From contig PWFM01000192.1 of the NCBI GenBank assembly GCA_003553895.1, forward strand, positions 1 through 8,400: a stretch of 8,400 bases of DNA, given 5' to 3'. Each line of letters opens with the position of its first letter. Positions within the stretch are counted from its first letter, which is position 1. The stretch is from Syntrophomonadaceae bacterium. GTDB taxonomy: Bacteria; Bacillota; Dethiobacteria; DTU022. The translations under genes and the position numbers were made by a program. Shown in pieces: positions 5,042 to 8,400 of this stretch. The notes under the pieces were generated by a model. It had not been told where the DNA came from. It searched no databases and saw only the letters and a program-made list of their open reading frames with translations.

Positions 5042-5950
5042 TTAAATTTCCAGTAAAGCACGGGCAAAATCTTTTGGGTTAAATGGAGCCAGGTCTTCAA
5101 TTTTTTCTCCGGTGCCTACATAGCGGACCGGTATGCCCAGTTCATCCTGGATGTTAATGACAATGCCGCCCCGGGCAGTCCCATCCAGCTTGGTTAAGAT
5201 CAGGCCGTCAACAGGCAGGGACTGGTTGAAGCTCCTGGCCTGGGCAACGGCATTCTGGCCGGTAGTGGCGTCAACCACCAGCAAGACCTGGTGGGGCGCC
5301 CCCGGAGTGTTGCGGCCAATAACCCGGTGGATCTTGTTCAGTTCCTCCATCAGGTTATAACGGCTGTGGAGCCGCCCGGCAGTATCGCCGATGACAACAT
5401 CCACATCCCTGGACCTGGCCGCATTCATGGCATCAAAAAAGAGGGCCGATGAATCCGATCCGGCCTGGGTTTTGATTAAATCCACCCCGGCCCGTTCGGC
5501 CCAGATTTCCAGCTGCTCAATAGCCGCAGCCCTGAAAGTGTCGCCCGCCACCAGGATAACCTGGTGGTTATCGCGACGGTAGAGTCCGGCCAGCTTTGCG
5601 GCTGAAGTAGTTTTGCCGGACCCGTTAACCCCCACCAGCAGAATTACATAGGGCTTTTGATCAGGTTCAGTGGCCGGTTCGCCCGGCTGCATGATCTCAA
5701 TGATCAGTTCCAGTAGGAGATTTTTTGCCTCCTCCCGTTCTCTGATCCTGCTTTCTTTGACTTTTTCCCGGAGCCGATCAACCAGCTTGATACTGGTCTG
5801 CACTCCCACATCGCCACTGACCAGGATTTCTTCCAGCTCTTCGTAAAAGTCATCATCGATTTCGCCGGCGCTAAAAAGTCCGCCCAGCCTCCCCATAAAC
5901 CCGGACTTGCTGCGGGCCAGGCCGGTTTTGAATTGATTAATTAAACCCAT
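5042..5950 (-). CDS. ftsY: Signal recognition particle receptor FtsY
   Basis: GTPase receptor that brings the SRP-ribosome complex to the membrane; it forms a twinned GTPase complex with Ffh. The 302-residue product is the short form: a brief amphipathic N-terminus (about 1-27, KTGLARSKSGFMGRLGGLF) that likely contacts lipid, then the N domain (about 28-95) and G domain, without the long acidic A domain of E. coli FtsY. Motifs: GVNGSGKTT (107-115), DTFRAAA (137-143), DTAGR (189-193), TKLD (253-256), GTGEK (279-283). The start at ATG 5950 lies 2 nt after the smc stop, with GGGAG about 11 nt upstream inside the smc 3' end, so it is translated from the smc message. It ends directly before the terminator, which separates it from its functional partner ffh. 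Confidence 0.98.
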   Translation of the reverse strand: MGLINQFKTGLARSKSGFMGRLGGLFSAGEIDDDFYEELEEILVSGDVGVQTSIKLVDRLREKVKESRIREREEAKNLLLELIIEIMQPGEPATEPDQKPYVILLVGVNGSGKTTSAAKLAGLYRRDNHQVILVAGDTFRAAAIEQLEIWAERAGVDLIKTQAGSDSSALFFDAMNAARSRDVDVVIGDTAGRLHSRYNLMEELNKIHRVIGRNTPGAPHQVLLVVDATTGQNAVAQARSFNQSLPVDGLILTKLDGTARGGIVINIQDELGIPVRYVGTGEKIEDLAPFNPKDFARALLEI

Positions 5951-5952
5951 AT

Positions 5953-8400
5953 TTATGAACTCTCCCTGACAATTTTTTCGTCTTCCAGCTTCAACGACAC
6001 CAAACGCGAGATGCCCGGTTCCGACATGGTTACCCCGTAAAGCACGTCCGCTTCTTCCATGGTCCTTTTCCGGTGCGTAATCATAATGAACTGGGCCCTT
6101 TCGGATGACTGCCTGAGAAACCTGGTAAAACGGGCCAGGTTGGCATCGTCCAGGGTTGATTCAACCTCATCAAGCAAATAAAAAGGAGCCGGTTTGTAAC
6201 GCAGGATGGCAAAAACCAGGGCGATGGCGGTCAATACTTTTTCACCGGCCGAAAGCAGGGTAATGTTTTGCAGCTTTTTGCCCGGCGGTTGGGCGATAAT
6301 TTCTATTCCCGACTCCAGGATGTCATCTGCATCGGTCATTTTTAACATAACCTGCCCGCCTTCGAAAAGCTCGTGGAAAGTCTGCTTGAAGTTCTCGCCG
6401 ATCGCTTCGAACGCACTTTTAAAATAGTACTTCATGCGTTGATCTATTTCCGACAAGACCTTGCAAAGCGATTCTTCTCCTTTCTGCAGATCATCCCGCT
6501 GCTCTTTTAGAAAATCAATCCTTTCCTGAAGCCTGGCCAATTCCTCGATCGCCCCGAGATTAACTTCACCCAGCGCTTCAATATCCTCCCTGTAGTTATC
6601 GATCAGGCGCCGGCTTTCTTCAGCTTCATAACCTTCATCAAGCTCCACCAGGTCCAGGGTGTTAAACAACTCCCTAAAACGCATCTCCTGGTAATTAATC
6701 TCGGTTTGCAGCCTGGCCTGCTCCATGGAAAGCTGCCTTTCTTTCTTTTCCTGGCGGCTGACCTGGTTCTGGCGGCGCTTGATTTTTTCTTCATGGTTTA
6801 TCAATTCGGCTTCAGTCTGGTTTACCTGTTCGGCCATCTGGTCCAGTTCTGAAATCAAACCCGCCTTTTCTTCGTTTAGCTCTTCTATGAGGGCTTTGAT
6901 CCGAGCTTGTTCGCCTTTATTGTGGGCCAGATCTTGCTGTAGTTTTTCGAATTCTGCTGCTTTTTCTTCGATCTCCCGGCCCGGCTTCCTGAGATTTGTT
7001 TCAATTTCCTCGATCCTGCCACTCAGGGTATCCCGCTGTTCCCGGTAGGAGCTGATCCTGACCAGGACCTCAGTTATTTGTTGTTCCAGCTTCTTCTTGT
7101 TATCCAGGTATTCCTGGTATGCTTCCTTTTTTCCGGCCAGTTCCTTCTCCAGATCGGCAATTTCTTTCATGCATTGATCTATTTCTGATTGCAGTGACCG
7201 GAGCCTTGCATGAATATCTTCCTCTTCGGTTTCCAGTTCGGAAACAGATTTTTGAGCAGCCTCGATTCGATCTTGCAATACGTTCTGCTCGTGCCGGAGG
7301 GCATCTGTCTCTTTTTGGGCCGCGCTTAGTCGATCAGCGGCGTTTTTGCTTTCAACAGCAGCATTTTCAGCCGCCTTTTCGGAATCAGCAAGCCGCTTTT
7401 TCACCTTTTCCAATTCTGAAGAAAGTGAGGCCAGTTCTTTTTCTGCTCCCGACTGCTGTTTTTTCAGGCTTTCAATTTCTTTGCGGCGGCCCAGCGGCAT
7501 ACCTGCGCTTTTTTTAGCCACACTGCCTCCCCTGATGATGCCGCCCGGGTTAATCATTTCCCCCTCCAGGGTCACCACCCGGCAGCTGTGCTTGATAAAT
7601 CGCGCCGCTTTGGAGGCATGATCCAGGTTTCTACAGACCAGGGTCGAAGCCATCAGGTAGTCAATAGCATGGCGGTAGGCAGGGTCCACATTGACCAGCT
7701 CAGAAGCTTTGCCGACAACTCCCTCCAGATCGCGCCAGCCGGCATGGCGTTCCAGGGGGTCGGCAGCTTTATGAAGAATATCGAGGGGAAGAAATGTGGC
7801 CCAGCCCCGGTTGTTACGTTTCAGATAATCGATGGCTTTATGGACCGCTTTTTCGCTTTCGGCCACCAGGTACTGCAGGGATCCGCCCAGGGCGTTTTCC
7901 ACAGCCTGGAGATATTTTTCATCTATATCGATCAAATCCGCTACCGGGCCGATAATCCCAGGCAGGGAAGAACGGGCCTGCATAATTTCTTTAACCCCGC
8001 GGTAATAACCGGTCAACGCTGAATCCTGCTCCTGGAGCAGGGCCAGTCTGCTGTTGATCCCCTGCAGAGTCTCCTTTTGTTTCTGCTGCCGGTTTAAAAG
8101 GTTTTCAAGCTCTTTCTGGACTTTTTCTTTTTCTTCTGACTGCCGGGCTTCATTTATTTCAGCCGTTTTTTGCAATTCCGTTAATTCAAGCTCGCGTTTT
8201 TTCAAAGTCTCGGTTTTTTCTGTCTGCAGGGACAGCTTTTCTTCCAGCTGCGCCTTATCATCGGCCAGGCTATTTTTTTGAGATTCGATACGTTCCAGCC
8301 GTCGCTTGAGTTCCTCTATGGTTGAAGCTGCGGCTTCCTTGCGGACACCGGTCTCATATATTCGTTGCTGCTGTTTTTCCACCTCGGCCGGCAGGGCGCT
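5953..8400 (-). CDS. smc: Chromosome segregation protein SMC, C-terminal two thirds (5' end outside window)
   Basis: SMC dimers with ScpA/ScpB organise and help separate the chromosome by ATP-driven loop extrusion. The frame stays open to the right edge: 815 residues are visible, and about 370 (Walker A head and first coiled coil) are expected outside, judged from a usual length near 1190. In order: end of the first coiled coil (about 1-125), the hinge (about 7500-8020 in the DNA, with GYYRGVKEIM, GGSLQYLVAE, EGEMINPGGIIRGGSV), a long Glu/Lys/Gln-rich second coiled coil, and the C-terminal head. The head carries the signature LSAGEK (6238-6255), Walker B with the Asp-Glu pair in FYLLDEVES (Asp 6169-6171, Glu 6166-6168), the D-loop LDDAN, and the ITHRKRTMEEAD switch segment. 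The signature Gly-to-Ala change is unusual. ftsY follows after 2 nt, as in many Bacillota. Confidence 0.98.
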   Translation of the reverse strand, partial: SALPAEVEKQQQRIYETGVRKEAAASTIEELKRRLERIESQKNSLADDKAQLEEKLSLQTEKTETLKKRELELTELQKTAEINEARQSEEKEKVQKELENLLNRQQKQKETLQGINSRLALLQEQDSALTGYYRGVKEIMQARSSLPGIIGPVADLIDIDEKYLQAVENALGGSLQYLVAESEKAVHKAIDYLKRNNRGWATFLPLDILHKAADPLERHAGWRDLEGVVGKASELVNVDPAYRHAIDYLMASTLVCRNLDHASKAARFIKHSCRVVTLEGEMINPGGIIRGGSVAKKSAGMPLGRRKEIESLKKQQSGAEKELASLSSELEKVKKRLADSEKAAENAAVESKNAADRLSAAQKETDALRHEQNVLQDRIEAAQKSVSELETEEEDIHARLRSLQSEIDQCMKEIADLEKELAGKKEAYQEYLDNKKKLEQQITEVLVRISSYREQRDTLSGRIEEIETNLRKPGREIEEKAAEFEKLQQDLAHNKGEQARIKALIEELNEEKAGLISELDQMAEQVNQTEAELINHEEKIKRRQNQVSRQEKKERQLSMEQARLQTEINYQEMRFRELFNTLDLVELDEGYEAEESRRLIDNYREDIEALGEVNLGAIEELARLQERIDFLKEQRDDLQKGEESLCKVLSEIDQRMKYYFKSAFEAIGENFKQTFHELFEGGQVMLKMTDADDILESGIEIIAQPPGKKLQNITLLSAGEKVLTAIALVFAILRYKPAPFYLLDEVESTLDDANLARFTRFLRQSSERAQFIMITHRKRTMEEADVLYGVTMSEPGISRLVSLKLEDEKIVRESS

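Noticed and set aside
6603..6794. Minus-strand 63-codon frame inside smc
   Set aside because: Out-of-frame reading of the coiled coil, very rich in Arg/Lys/Ser, with no independent ribosome site or homology signal.
7119..8022. Plus-strand open frames opposite smc (7119-7517, 7346-7621, 7588-8022)
   Set aside because: They are mirror frames of the SMC hinge and coiled coil; composition follows from complementing Glu/Lys/Gln codons, and no family is recognisable.
5953..8400. Repeated Glu/Lys/Gln-rich segments as possible DNA repeats
   Set aside because: They are heptad-type coiled-coil sequence of SMC without exact nucleotide repetition.

Overview
The window is a tightly packed block of core housekeeping genes, all read on the minus strand. 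The gene order runs from the right edge to the left: smc (5' end missing), ftsY, ylxM, ffh, rpsP, khpA (KH protein), rimM, trmD, rplS, lepB, rbgA (3' end missing). This is the classic smc-ftsY-ylxM-ffh / rpsP-rimM-trmD-rplS neighbourhood of Bacillota. An S16-KH-RimM-TrmD-L19 run followed by type I signal peptidase and an RbgA/YlqF GTPase, with no ylqD between the KH gene and rimM, suggests a Clostridia-like member. The base composition looks moderate (roughly half GC). The exact genus cannot be read from the sequence.

Layout: 5953-8400 is the hinge, second coiled-coil arm and C-terminal ATPase half of SMC. ftsY (5042-5950) follows after 2 nt and ends at an intrinsic terminator. The only real break in the cluster is 4949-5041. 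There the terminator U-tract also forms the spacer of an extended -10 promoter, and a perfect 13-bp palindrome sits over the predicted transcription start, just upstream of ylxM. From there ylxM (4601-4948) and ffh (3236-4585) are 15 nt apart. A 103-nt gap with two small hairpins leads to rpsP (2887-3132), khpA (2635-2865), rimM (2114-2638), trmD (1362-2099), rplS (968-1309), lepB (407-949) and rbgA (1-410). khpA/rimM overlap by ATGA and lepB/rbgA by TTGA. A consensus extended -10 element overlaps the end of trmD and could fire rplS-lepB-rbgA separately.

Functional logic: the block joins co-translational export (Ffh, its receptor FtsY, the Ffh-linked HTH protein YlxM, and signal peptidase that trims exported products) with ribosome and tRNA maturation (S16, L19, RimM for 30S, RbgA for 50S, TrmD m1G37) and chromosome organisation (SMC).

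I see no new defence, mobile or biosynthetic system, no RNA gene, no CRISPR and no convincing plus-strand gene. The points worth a second look are small. The RbgA homologue lacks the usual catalytic His (PGGM for PGHM) and also has HKAD in place of NKxD. SMC has LSAGE for LSGGE. TrmD has Glu where the catalytic Asp is expected. The ftsY-ylxM junction combines terminator, promoter and palindrome in under 100 nt. Several starts (rbgA, rpsP, possibly lepB) are TTG. No intergenic stretch exceeds about 110 nt.
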